62,302 nucleotides of DNA from Allomesorhizobium camelthorni (GTDB lineage Bacteria > Pseudomonadota > Alphaproteobacteria > Rhizobiales > Rhizobiaceae), in assembly GCF_011045125.1 (NCBI RefSeq), contig NZ_JAAKZF010000034.1, positions 1 through 62,302 of the forward strand. The letters are read 5' to 3'. A program made the translations under genes and the position numbers. Below the pieces are notes generated by a model, which worked only from the letters and a program-made list of their open reading frames with translations, was not told the origin of the DNA and ran no database searches. Shown in pieces: positions 43,933-51,812 of the stretch; within the stretch, counting starts at the first letter, position 1, and each line of letters starts with the position of its first letter.

Positions 43933-45157
43933 ATGGATCCGGAGCACGCGCAAGAATCAATATCCGCTGCTGCAGGGAGAACCCGCGACCTGGGTGGTGA
44001 CGGGCGGGCGCGGCGCGGGCAAGACCAGGCTGGGCGCCGAATGGGTGAACGGGCTGGTGCGCGGGCTGCCGCCTTTCAGCTTAAACAAGCGCAAATACAA
44101 GCGGATCGCGCTGGTGGGCGACACGCTGGGCGATGTGCGCGAGGTGATGATCGAGGGGCCTTCGGGCATCCTGACCATCTCGCGCGCGCCCCGGCCGCGC
44201 TTCGAGGCCAGCCGGCGCAGGCTGGTGTGGGACAATGGCGCGGTGGCGCTGATGTTTTCCGCCGAGGATCCGGAGAGCCTGCGCGGGCCGCAATTCGACG
44301 CCGCCTGGTGCGACGAGCTGGCCAAGTGGAAGAATGCCGAGGCGTGCTTCGACATGCTGCAGCTGGGCTTGAGGCTCGGCGATCTGCCGCGGCAGCTGAT
44401 CACCACGACGCCGAAGCCGCTGAAGCTGTTGAAGCGGCTGATCGCCGACCCGGCCGTGCCGGTGACGACGATGCGGACCGGCGACAATGCGAAGAACCTG
44501 GCGGCGGGTTTCTTGAGCGCGGTGGAGCGGCGCTATGGCGGGACGGTTCTGGGCCGGCAGGAGCTGGAAGGCGAGCTGATCGAGGACCGCGAGGACGCGC
44601 TGTGGTCGCGCGAGATGCTGGAGAGCGGGCGGCTGGAAAATGTGCCGGAGCTTGGCCGCATCGTGGTGGCGATCGACCCGCCGGCGAGTTCGCGAAAGAC
44701 CTCGGACGCTTGCGGCATCGTGGCGGCGGGGCTGGACGAAGCCGGCCGCGCGGTTGTGATCGCCGATGCGACGGTGCGCGCGGCAAGGCCGCAGGATTGG
44801 GCGAACGCCGCGGTGGCGCTCTATCGCCGGCTGCAAGCGGATCTGATCGTGGCCGAGGTGAACCAAGGCGGCGACATGGTGAGCGCGGTGATCCGCACCG
44901 TGGACCCGGCGCTGCCGGTGAAGGCGGTACGGGCGCGGCGCGGCAAATGGCTGCGCGCCGAGCCGGTCGCCGCGCTCTACAGCCAGGGCAGGGTGCTGCA
45001 TGGTGGGCGCTTTCCCGAACTGGAGGACGAGATGTGCGATTTCGGGCCGAACGGGCTGTCCAACGGACGCTCGCCCGACCGGGTGGACGCGCTGGTCTGG
45101 GCGGTGAATGAGTTGATGCCGGAGCGGGCGGGTACGCCGAGGGTGAGGGAGTTTTGA
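43808..45157 (+). CDS. large terminase (DNA packaging ATPase)
   Basis: 449 residues. Walker A GGRGAGKTRLGAEW, followed by IALVGDTLGDVREVMIEG, a Walker B-like region near FDAAWCDELAKW, and the C-terminal nuclease domain with Asp in IVVAIDPPAS. Pumps DNA into the capsid. The ATG 43808 gives an unusually long 125-bp overlap with the previous gene; a GTG near 43896 would shorten it. The first ~35 residues are not family-like. Confidence 0.9.
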   Translation: MKTWRTYSSASTNGLSNSHANSLTRFVRVNLGLAGADLVKDEWIRSTRKNQYPLLQGEPATWVVTGGRGAGKTRLGAEWVNGLVRGLPPFSLNKRKYKRIALVGDTLGDVREVMIEGPSGILTISRAPRPRFEASRRRLVWDNGAVALMFSAEDPESLRGPQFDAAWCDELAKWKNAEACFDMLQLGLRLGDLPRQLITTTPKPLKLLKRLIADPAVPVTTMRTGDNAKNLAAGFLSAVERRYGGTVLGRQELEGELIEDREDALWSREMLESGRLENVPELGRIVVAIDPPASSRKTSDACGIVAAGLDEAGRAVVIADATVRAARPQDWANAAVALYRRLQADLIVAEVNQGGDMVSAVIRTVDPALPVKAVRARRGKWLRAEPVAALYSQGRVLHGGRFPELEDEMCDFGPNGLSNGRSPDRVDALVWAVNELMPERAGTPRVREF

Positions 45158-45160
45158 AGA

Positions 45161-45283
45161 GCGAATAGCGAATAGCGAATAGTGAGTAGGGAATAGTGAG
45201 TAGCGAATAGCGAATAGCGAATAGGGAAGAAGAAGAAGGACTGAAAACTACTCACTACTCCCTATTCGCTATTCGCTCTTCCC
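45161..45283. repeat. heptamer array with inverted partner (TerL-portal gap)
   Basis: Nine 7-bp units (GCGAATA and variants GTGAGTA, GGGAATA) at 45161-45223 face a shorter inverted array at 45248-45283, so the RNA can form a long hairpin. It fills the gap before the portal gene. Confidence 0.9.
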
Positions 45284-45306
45284 TCATCAACACAGGACAA
45301 CACACC

Positions 45307-46563
45307 ATGTCATTCAAATGGCCTTGGCCCCGCAATGCGGGGAATGGCGGCGCTTTGCCCGAACGCAAGAGCGGCGGGCAGGGCTTCGTGGCGCTGCATG
45401 CGCAAGGCGAGGCGCGCTGGACGCGGCGCGATTACGCCACGCTGGCGCGGGAAGGTTTTATGCGCAACCCGGTGGTGCACCGGGCGGTGCGGCTGATCTC
45501 GGAGGCGGCGTCGGCCGTGCCGTGGCTGCTCTATGAGGGCGCGGCCGAACTCGACGACCACCCGCTGCTCAAGCTGCTCGACCGGCCGAACCAGCGCCAG
45601 GCCGGCGCTTCGTTCCTGGAGGCGCTGTACGGCCATCTGCTGATCGCCGGCAACGCCTATGTCGAGCTGATCGAGGCCGGCGGCGACATGCGCGAGCTGC
45701 ATCTGCTCAGGCCCGACCGGGTGTCTGTGGCGACGGATTCGGCCGGCTGGCCGGTGGCGCTCGACTACCGGGAGGGCAGCGCGAAGCGCAGAGTGCCGCT
45801 CGGGGCTTCGGCCCTTCGGCAAGCTCACGACTCGGGACAGGCCGCTTCCGCCCTTCGACAGGCTCAGGGCGAGGGCGCCTCGACTGGCTCAGCGGCGCAT
45901 CTGACGCTGTTTCATCCGCTCGACGATCATTACGGCTTTCCGCCGCTGGAGGCCGCGCTGATGGCGCTCGATACGCACAACGCCGCCGGGCGCTGGAACA
46001 AGGCGCTGCTCGACAATTCGGCGCGGCCATCGGGGGCGCTGGTCTATGCGCCGAAGGAGGGCGGCAATCTGACCGACGAGCAGTTCGACCGGCTGAAGGC
46101 CGAGCTCGAAGAAGGCTATGCGGGCACGACCCGCGCCGGCCGGCCGCTGCTTCTGGAGGGCGGGCTGGACTGGAAGGCCATGGGCATGACGCCCAAGGAC
46201 ATGGATTTCATCGAAGCGAAGCATTCCGCGAGCCGCGACATCGCGCTGGCCTTCGGCGTGCCGCCGATGCTGCTCGGCATTCCCGGCGACAATACCTACG
46301 CGAACTACCAGGAGGCGAACCGCGCCTTCTACAGGCTCACCGTGCTGCCGCTGGTGGCGCGCACGGCGAAGGACCTGTCGGCCTGGCTGGCGCCGGCCTT
46401 CGGCGGAGAGCTCAGGCTGTGGTTCGACGCCGACCGCATCGAGGGGCTGGCGGCCGAGCGCGACGCGCTCTGGGCGCGGCTCGGGGCGGCGGAGTTTTTG
46501 AGCGACGACGAGAAGCGGGAGGCGGTTGGGTATGGGAGGGGGAGTAGGGGAGTAGGGGAGTAG
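45307..46563 (+). CDS. phage portal protein (HK97 type)
   Basis: 418 residues. NPVVHRAVRLISEAASAVPW, HPLLKLLDRPN, HYGFPPLEAAL and MLLGIPGDNTYANYQEANRAF are typical of HK97-type portals, the 12-mer at the capsid vertex. Residues about 165-195 are a 13-residue tandem repeat (ALRQAHDSGQAAS / ALRQAQGEGASTG) encoded by palindromic DNA and foreign to the family. The last residues (YGRGSRGVGE) and the stop are encoded by an 8-bp repeat array. Confidence 0.92.
   Translation: MSFKWPWPRNAGNGGALPERKSGGQGFVALHAQGEARWTRRDYATLAREGFMRNPVVHRAVRLISEAASAVPWLLYEGAAELDDHPLLKLLDRPNQRQAGASFLEALYGHLLIAGNAYVELIEAGGDMRELHLLRPDRVSVATDSAGWPVALDYREGSAKRRVPLGASALRQAHDSGQAASALRQAQGEGASTGSAAHLTLFHPLDDHYGFPPLEAALMALDTHNAAGRWNKALLDNSARPSGALVYAPKEGGNLTDEQFDRLKAELEEGYAGTTRAGRPLLLEGGLDWKAMGMTPKDMDFIEAKHSASRDIALAFGVPPMLLGIPGDNTYANYQEANRAFYRLTVLPLVARTAKDLSAWLAPAFGGELRLWFDADRIEGLAAERDALWARLGAAEFLSDDEKREAVGYGRGSRGVGE
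45811..45866. repeat. REP-like 16-bp repeat inside the portal gene
   Basis: CCCTTCGGCAAGCTCA (45812-45827) and CCCTTCGACAGGCTCA (45851-45866) are direct repeats, 39 bp apart, so the frame is kept. The unit resembles intergenic palindromes common in alphaproteobacteria. Confidence 0.75.
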
Positions 46564-46650
46564 GGGAGTAGGTTTTGCCCCTCACTGCCGGCCCAGGTTA
46601 CGGGCGTCAAAGTCCTATTCCCTTACTCCCCTATTCCCCTACTCCCTCCC
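46541..46650. repeat. octamer array with inverted partner (portal-membrane protein gap)
   Basis: Four GGAGTAGG units at 46541-46572 and an inverted, less regular partner at 46614-46650. The left array includes the portal stop codon. Confidence 0.88.
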
Positions 46651-46669
46651 AAAAATCCGGAGTCATCCA

Positions 46670-47125
46670 ATGACAGAATTCACCGATGCGGCCTGGCTGT
46701 GGGCCGCGAAAGGTGCTGGCGCGGTTGCCGGTTCGGCGATCTCGCTGGCCTACATTCTGCCGCGCGAGCGGCGCGAGGCGGCGGCGCGTTTCGCCGTCGG
46801 CGTGGTGTGCGGCCTGGTGTTCGGCGGCACGGCCGGGCTGAAGATCGCGAACGAACTCGGCATACGCAACGCCATCGGGGCGAACGAGATCGTGCTGATG
46901 GGTTCGGCGATCGCCAGCCTCTGCGCCTGGTGGCTGCTGGGCTTTGCCAGGCGGGCGCTCGACCACAGCGCCTTCGAGCGCGTCTTTCTGGAGCGCGACC
47001 CCGAAAGCCCGGACCGGCTTTCGGGGCGGATCATACGCAGGCTGAGAGCCACGGAGCGCCCCTTGCCCGCGCAAGGGACGCAAGACGCGGAGAAACGGGA
47101 AGGGGAGGGCGTCGATGAACGCTGA
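46670..47125 (+). CDS. small membrane protein of the GTA cluster (DUF6107-like)
   Basis: 151 residues with three hydrophobic stretches (AAKGAGAVAGSAISLAYI, AVGVVCGLVFGGTAGL, EIVLMGSAIASLCAWWLL) and a charged tail. A gene of this kind sits between portal and protease in rhizobial GTA clusters (position of g3.5). The name DUF6107 is from memory. Its end overlaps the protease start by 11 bp. Role unknown. Confidence 0.7.
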   Translation: MTEFTDAAWLWAAKGAGAVAGSAISLAYILPRERREAAARFAVGVVCGLVFGGTAGLKIANELGIRNAIGANEIVLMGSAIASLCAWWLLGFARRALDHSAFERVFLERDPESPDRLSGRIIRRLRATERPLPAQGTQDAEKREGEGVDER

Positions 47126-47792
47126 ACAGATGGCCGGCTTCACCGAACGGAAGTTCGTCGGCCTGGCGCTCGACAGGGTGGACGAGCACGGCGCGTTCTC
47201 GGGCTATGCCAGCCTGTTCGGCCGCGTCGACCTCGGCAAGGATCTGGTCGAGCGCGGCGCTTTCGCCAGGTCGCTGAAGACGCGCAGCGCGGCCGGGATA
47301 AGGATGCTGTTCCAGCACGATCCGGCCGAGCCGATCGGGGTTTGGACCGAACTCAAGGAGGACCAGCGCGGGCTGCATGTGCGCGGCAGGCTGAACACCG
47401 ATGTCGCCCGCGCCCGCGAAGTGCTCAGCCTCATGCGGGGCGGCGCGCTGGACGGGCTTTCGATCGGCTTTAGCGCGGTCAGGACAAAACGCGACCCGGC
47501 GACCGGCGTGCGCCGCATCATCGAGGCCGACCTCTGGGAGATCTCGGTGGTGACCTTCCCGATGCTGCCCGGCGCCCGCATCGACACGGTCAAGGGGCGG
47601 CCGCGGCCCACATTTCCCGATTTCCAGCGCTGGGTGAGACGCCAGACCGCGCTGGCGAGGCTCGACGCCGGCAGGGCTGCGGCCAAGGGCGCCTTCCCCA
47701 ACGGGCGGCGCTCCAGGGCGGAACTATCACGAAGGCTGGCGGAAAGGATCCGCGCGGCGACACGCATGATCAACATGAGAGGAAACAGCTGA
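47115..47792 (+). CDS. HK97 family prohead protease
   Basis: 225 residues. FSGYASLFGRVDLGKDLVERGAF is the family opening. The catalytic His is in MLFQHDPAEPIG and the Ser in LDGLSIGFSA. It matures the capsid protein by removing its scaffolding N-terminus. Starts within the previous gene. Confidence 0.92.
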   Translation: MNAEQMAGFTERKFVGLALDRVDEHGAFSGYASLFGRVDLGKDLVERGAFARSLKTRSAAGIRMLFQHDPAEPIGVWTELKEDQRGLHVRGRLNTDVARAREVLSLMRGGALDGLSIGFSAVRTKRDPATGVRRIIEADLWEISVVTFPMLPGARIDTVKGRPRPTFPDFQRWVRRQTALARLDAGRAAAKGAFPNGRRSRAELSRRLAERIRAATRMINMRGNS

Positions 47793-47793
47793 T

Positions 47794-49041
47794 ATGACTG
47801 ACCTGCAGAGCACCGGTCCGCTCGAAACGAAGGCGGCGGACGCCGATTTGAACGACGCGTTCGGCGAGTTCATGACGACCTTCGAAACGTTCAAGGAAGC
47901 CAATGACGAAAAGCTGGCGCAGCTGGAAAGGCGCGTCGGCGGCGACGTCGTGACCACCGAGAAGGTCGAGCGCATCCAGCGCGCGCTTGATGAACAGAAG
48001 CGTGCGCTCGACCATTTGTCGCTGAAAAGAGCGAGGCCGGCGCTGGGCCGCGAAGGCCGCGCCATGCCGAGCGAGCATAAGGGCGCTTTCGAGGCGTATA
48101 TGCGCAGCGGCGACGACCGGCTCATACGCTCGCTCGACACCAAGGCGATGTCCTACGGCTCCGGCCAGGACGGCGGCTATCTGGTGCCAGACGAGACGGA
48201 AGCCGAGATCGGCAAGCGGCTTGCGGCACTGTCGCCGATCCGCGCGATCGCCTCGGTGCGCCAGGTTTCGGCGGCGGTACTGAAGAAGCCGTTCGCGGTC
48301 GGCGGCCCGGCGGTGGGCTGGGTGGCGGAGACGGCGGCGCGGCCGCAGACGGCTTCGCCGACGCTCGCCGAACTGCAGTTTCCGACGATGGAGCTCTACG
48401 CCATGCCGGCGGCGACCGCCTCGCTGCTGGAGGATGCGGTGGTCGATCTCGACCAGTGGATTTCCGGCGAGGTGGACGCGGCCTTTGCCGAGCAGGAGGG
48501 CGCGGCCTTCGTTTCCGGCGACGGCGTCAACAAGCCGAAGGGCTTTTTGAGCTACACCGAGGTGGCGGAGGGGAGCTGGAGCTGGGGCAATATCGGCTAC
48601 ATCGCCACCGGCGTCTCGGGCGCGCTGCCGGCCAGCGATCCTTCGGACATATTGATCGACACGGTCTATGCACTGAAAGCCGGCTACCGGCAGAACGCGG
48701 CCTGGGTGATGAACCGCAAGACGCAGGCCTCGATCCGCAAGCTGAAGGACGTCGACGGCAACTATCTCTGGCAGCCGCCGGCGGCCCCGGGGCAGCGCGC
48801 CATGCTGATGGGCTTTCCGCTGGTCGAGGCCGAGGACATGCCGGACGCTGGCGCCGATGCGACGCCGGTCGCCTTCGGCGATTTCTCGCGCGGCTATCTG
48901 GTGGTCGACCGCACCGGCGTGCGCGTGCTGCGCGACCCGTATTCCGCAAAGCCGTATGTGCTGTTCTACACGACCAAGCGTGTCGGCGGCGGGGTGCAGG
49001 ATTTCGATGCGATCAAGCTGCTGAAGTTTGGGGTGTCTTAA
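47794..49041 (+). CDS. major capsid protein (HK97 fold)
   Basis: 415 residues. The N-terminal ~105 residues are a charged coiled-coil delta-like domain (EFMTTFETFKEANDEKLAQLE). The mature shell protein would begin near 110 and contains MSYGSGQDGGYLVPDETE, VGWVAETAARPQT and RDPYSAKPYVLFYTTKRVGGG, all standard. Followed by three hairpins in a 219-bp gap. Confidence 0.95.
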   Translation: MTDLQSTGPLETKAADADLNDAFGEFMTTFETFKEANDEKLAQLERRVGGDVVTTEKVERIQRALDEQKRALDHLSLKRARPALGREGRAMPSEHKGAFEAYMRSGDDRLIRSLDTKAMSYGSGQDGGYLVPDETEAEIGKRLAALSPIRAIASVRQVSAAVLKKPFAVGGPAVGWVAETAARPQTASPTLAELQFPTMELYAMPAATASLLEDAVVDLDQWISGEVDAAFAEQEGAAFVSGDGVNKPKGFLSYTEVAEGSWSWGNIGYIATGVSGALPASDPSDILIDTVYALKAGYRQNAAWVMNRKTQASIRKLKDVDGNYLWQPPAAPGQRAMLMGFPLVEAEDMPDAGADATPVAFGDFSRGYLVVDRTGVRVLRDPYSAKPYVLFYTTKRVGGGVQDFDAIKLLKFGVS

Positions 49042-49051
49042 GGGTCGGCCA

Positions 49052-49233
49052 CCTTCTCCACAGGGGGAGAAGGAAGAGGGCGTCGATACGAGCGGCCAAA
49101 CTCCAGCGTGGGCTCGCCCTTCTGGCCCAACAAGGGAGAAGGGCGAGCATCTTTTCCCGGCCGGCATGCGGGTACGCACACGCTCCGCTAATGCCGGCTG
49201 ACGCGGCCCTGGTGTGTCTCCAGCCAGGGCCGC
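49052..49233 (+). terminator. three hairpins after the capsid gene
   Basis: Perfect stems of 8 bp (49052-49059/49066-49073), 12 bp (49112-49123/49137-49148, then ATCTTTT) and 10 bp (49203-49212/49224-49233, then TCCCTTTT). Their place suggests partial termination or RNA processing between capsid and connector genes. Each stem may be a REP-type repeat. Confidence 0.6.
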
Positions 49234-49260
49234 TCCCTTTTCCCAACAACGAGGTGACGA

Positions 49261-49830
49261 ATGACGCTTTTGCGAACCGGCGAGCCGCTCGCCGAGCCGG
49301 TGACGGTTGCCGAGGTGAAGAGCCATCTGCGCCTGCAGCATGCGAGCGAGGACGATCTCATCGCCGGGCTGATCCGCGCGGCGCGCCAGGAGGTCGAGCG
49401 GACGACCGGCATGGCGCTGATCGACCAAACCTGGCGGCTGGTTCTCGACCGCTGGCCACGCGGCGGCCGCGCGGCGCTGATGCGCCACCCGGTGCGGCAG
49501 GTAATGTCAGTGACGGCCTACGGCACCGAGGGCGAAGCGTCGCTGGTCGATCCGGCGGACTACGAGGTCGACACGCTGTCGCGGCCGGCCCGCATCCATT
49601 TCGAGCGCCGGCCGGAGCCGCTGCGCGCCATGAACGGCATCGAGATCGATTTTTCCGCCGGCTTCGGCGAAGCCGGGACCGACGTGCCGGACCTGTTGCG
49701 CCGCGCGATCCTGGTGCTCGCCGCGCATTGGTACGAGTTTCGCGCGAGCTACGGCCCGGCTGACCAGCCGGTTTCCTATCCTCCCGGCTATGAGCGGATG
49801 ATCGCCGGCTACCGCGACCGGAGGCTTTGA
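49261..49830 (+). CDS. head-tail connector protein (gp6-like)
   Basis: 189 residues. TLLRTGEPLAEPVTVAEVKSHL and EDDLIAGLIRAARQEVER are the usual opening of HK97 gp6-like connectors; VDPADYEVDTLSRPARIHF lies in the middle. It forms the ring below the portal (GTA g6). GAGGTGACG precedes the start; ATGA overlap with the next gene. Confidence 0.9.
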   Translation: MTLLRTGEPLAEPVTVAEVKSHLRLQHASEDDLIAGLIRAARQEVERTTGMALIDQTWRLVLDRWPRGGRAALMRHPVRQVMSVTAYGTEGEASLVDPADYEVDTLSRPARIHFERRPEPLRAMNGIEIDFSAGFGEAGTDVPDLLRRAILVLAAHWYEFRASYGPADQPVSYPPGYERMIAGYRDRRL

Positions 49831-50165
49831 TGGCGGCGCTGTTCATCGACCCCGGCCGGTTGCGCAGCGAATGCGCGCTGGAAGCGTGCCTGCCCCTAGC
49901 GGATGCAATGGGCGGTCACACGGAGAACTCGGTCGAGGTCGCGACCGTGTTCGCGCTGATCGAGCCGGTCTCGGCCGCAAGCAAATTCGGCGCCGGCCAG
50001 ACGCTGGAAACGGTGACGCACAGGATGACGATCAGGCACCGGAGCGGCGTGGCGAGCGGCATGAGGTTCACAAGGCAGGGCCGAATCTTCGATATCGTGA
50101 CCGTGCACGATCCGGACGAAACGGCGCGCTATCTGGTGTGCCGCGTGAGGGAGGTCGGAGCATGA
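49827..50165 (+). CDS. head closure protein
   Basis: 112 residues, SPP1 gp16/HK97 gp7-like. VATVFALIEPVSAASKFGAGQTLETVTHRM and MRFTRQGRIFDIVTVHDPDET are typical. Closes the head before tail joining (GTA g7). ATGA overlaps on both sides. Confidence 0.9.
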   Translation: MMAALFIDPGRLRSECALEACLPLADAMGGHTENSVEVATVFALIEPVSAASKFGAGQTLETVTHRMTIRHRSGVASGMRFTRQGRIFDIVTVHDPDETARYLVCRVREVGA

Positions 50166-50341
50166 AACTTGCAATGAGACTGACGCTGGACGGGCTGGTG
50201 CGCGGCCTGCGCTGGAAGGCGCATACTCTGGCGGAAGACGCGGAACAGCGCTACCGTCCGCAGGTGCGGACCCCGATAGCCAAGGAACGCGCGAGGGCCA
50301 CACGGAGGATGAGGCAGAGCGATGACCGCCCCGGCCGCTGA
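50162..50341 (+). CDS. small basic protein between head-closure and tail-terminator genes
   Basis: 59 residues (MKLAMRLTLDGLVRGLRWKA ... RATRRMRQSDDRPGR), strongly basic and helical. Its ATG overlaps the previous stop (ATGA) and its end overlaps the next gene by 20 bp, so translation coupling supports it as real. No homolog known to me; possibly a DNA- or connector-binding factor. Confidence 0.65.
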   Translation: MKLAMRLTLDGLVRGLRWKAHTLAEDAEQRYRPQVRTPIAKERARATRRMRQSDDRPGR

Positions 50342-50732
50342 ACTGCAGAAGGCCGTGTTCGAGGCCCTGGCGGCCGACGCGGCGGTGACAGCGCTTCTGG
50401 GTGGCGGCAAGATATACGACCACGCGCCGGCCAACGTCGCCTTTCCCTATCTGACCTTCGGCCGGACCAGCATCTTCGACTGGAGCACCGGCACGGAAAG
50501 CGGCACCGAGCAGCTTTTCACGCTGCATGTCTGGTCGAAGGCCAAGGGCAAGAAGGAAACGCTGGCCATCATGGAAGCGGTGCGGGCGCTGCTCGACGAC
50601 GCCGCGCTCGAGCTCGACGAGCATCATCTCGTCAACATGCGCCTGGAATTCGCCGAAGCCCGCTATGACGAGGACCTTTCCGTCCACCACGGGCTGCTGC
50701 GGTTTCGGGCGGTGACGGAAGAGGGGGAGTAG
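50322..50732 (+). CDS. DUF3168 protein (tail terminator)
   Basis: 136 residues. ELQKAVFEALAADAAVTALLGG, then YDHAPANVAFPYLTFG and LFTLHVWSKAKGKKETLAIM are DUF3168, the tail-completion/terminator protein (GTA g8). The stop codon lies in the first units of a long 8-bp array. Confidence 0.92.
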   Translation: MTAPAAELQKAVFEALAADAAVTALLGGGKIYDHAPANVAFPYLTFGRTSIFDWSTGTESGTEQLFTLHVWSKAKGKKETLAIMEAVRALLDDAALELDEHHLVNMRLEFAEARYDEDLSVHHGLLRFRAVTEEGE

Positions 50733-51001
50733 GGGAATAGGGCAGTAGGGGAGTAGGGCAGTAGGGGAGTAGGGCAGTAGGGGAGTAGGGCAGTAGGGGA
50801 GTAGGGCAGTAGGGCAGTAGGGCAGTAGGGCAGTAGGGCAGTAGGGCAGTAGGGCAGTAGGGCAGTAGGGCATATCGCCCGCTTCCTGGCCCAGAGTGCC
50901 CGCTCTATGGGTTCCGGCTGTCTCCACTCCGTACTCCCCGCTCCCCCACTCACGCCACTTCCCCCTCCAGCCTGCCCTACTGCCTTATTCCCCTACTCCC
51001 C
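50729..51001. repeat. 18-unit perfect octamer array with inverted partner
   Basis: 50729-50872 consists of 18 consecutive 8-bp units: GTAGGGGA alternating with GTAGGGCA in the first half (one unit reads ATAGGGCA), then nine GTAGGGCA in a row. A 29-bp inverted partner at 50973-51001 matches the start of the array almost perfectly. It fills the gap before the major tail gene. Confidence 0.95.
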
Positions 51002-51019
51002 TAAACCAAGGAGACCGAA

Positions 51020-51436
51020 ATGGTCGCACAGAAGGGCAAGGACCTTCTTCTCAAGATCGATGGCGATGGTCTTGGAACCTTCGTCACCGTCGCCGGGCTG
51101 CGCTCGAAGCGGATCGCCTTCAACAGCGAGACGGTCGACATAACCGACGCCGATTCCGCCGGGCGCTGGCGCGAGCTATTGGCCGGAAGCGGGGTGCAGC
51201 GCGCAGCGCTGAGCGGCTCCGGCATTTTCAAGGACGCGCAGTCGGACGCGGCGATAAGGACAAAATTCTTCGCCGGGGAAATCTCCGGCTGGCAGCTTGT
51301 CGTGCCGAGCTTCGGCACGGTCGAGGGGCCGTTCCAGATCACGGCGCTGGAATATACCGGCAGCCATGACGGCGAGGTGACGTTCGAGATCGCGCTCGAA
51401 TCGGCCGGCGCGATCGGCTTCACGGCCGCGCCATGA
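51020..51436 (+). CDS. phage major tail protein (TP901-1 type)
   Basis: 138 residues. KGKDLLLKIDGDGLGTFVTVAGLRSKR (start of the tube protein) and ETVDITDADSAGRWRELL are typical; it ends with VTFEIALESAGAIGFTA. Polymerises into the tail tube (GTA g9). Strong AAGGAGA ribosome site. ATGA overlap with the chaperone gene. Confidence 0.93.
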   Translation: MVAQKGKDLLLKIDGDGLGTFVTVAGLRSKRIAFNSETVDITDADSAGRWRELLAGSGVQRAALSGSGIFKDAQSDAAIRTKFFAGEISGWQLVVPSFGTVEGPFQITALEYTGSHDGEVTFEIALESAGAIGFTAAP

Positions 51437-51771
51437 ACGCCAAGAGACGCCGCGGCGAAATCGCCGCCGAACTGGACGGCAAGTCGTTCAGGCTCTGCCT
51501 GACGCTGGGCGCGCTGGCCGAGCTGGAATCGGCCTATGCGGCTGCCGACCTCGGCGAACTGGTGGAGCGCTTTTCGAGTGGCCGCCTGTCGGCAACCGAT
51601 CTGATACGGGTCGTGGGCGCCGGCCTGCGCGGCGCAGGGCATCCGGTCGAGGACGAGGCGGTGCGGACAATGCGGGCGGAGGACGGCGCGGCCGGCTTCG
51701 CGCGGATCGTGGCGGAGCTTTTGACCGCGACCTTCGGGGCCGCGCCGAAGGAGGGGCCGGACCCTCGATAG
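51433..51771 (+). CDS. GTA tail assembly protein (g10-like)
   Basis: 112 residues. RGEIAAELDGKSFRLCLTLGALAELE and LVERFSSGRLSATDLIRVVGAGLRGAG match the gene transfer agent family, probably a tail assembly chaperone acting with the following small gene. Confidence 0.88.
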   Translation: MNAKRRRGEIAAELDGKSFRLCLTLGALAELESAYAAADLGELVERFSSGRLSATDLIRVVGAGLRGAGHPVEDEAVRTMRAEDGAAGFARIVAELLTATFGAAPKEGPDPR

Positions 51772-51812
51772 CCGCAGCCGGCGAGAAGAACGAATTTCCC
51801 TGGGACCGGATC

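Noticed and set aside
43194-43953. Minus-strand frames opposite the first GTA gene
   Set aside because: They run through the GC hairpin at 43381-43403 and lack coding character; the plus-strand gene fits the operon.
44977-45255. Minus-strand frame with repeated Tyr-Ser-Leu-Phe-Ala
   Set aside because: Arises from the heptamer array and the terminase antisense strand.
50729-50872. CRISPR array
   Set aside because: Units are 8 bp and contiguous with no unique spacers, and no cas genes are present. It is a tandem repeat.
50663-50953. Minus-strand frame of repeating Cys-Pro-Thr-Ala-Leu-Leu-Pro-Tyr
   Set aside because: It is a translation of the octamer array; no start context or protein character beyond the repeat.
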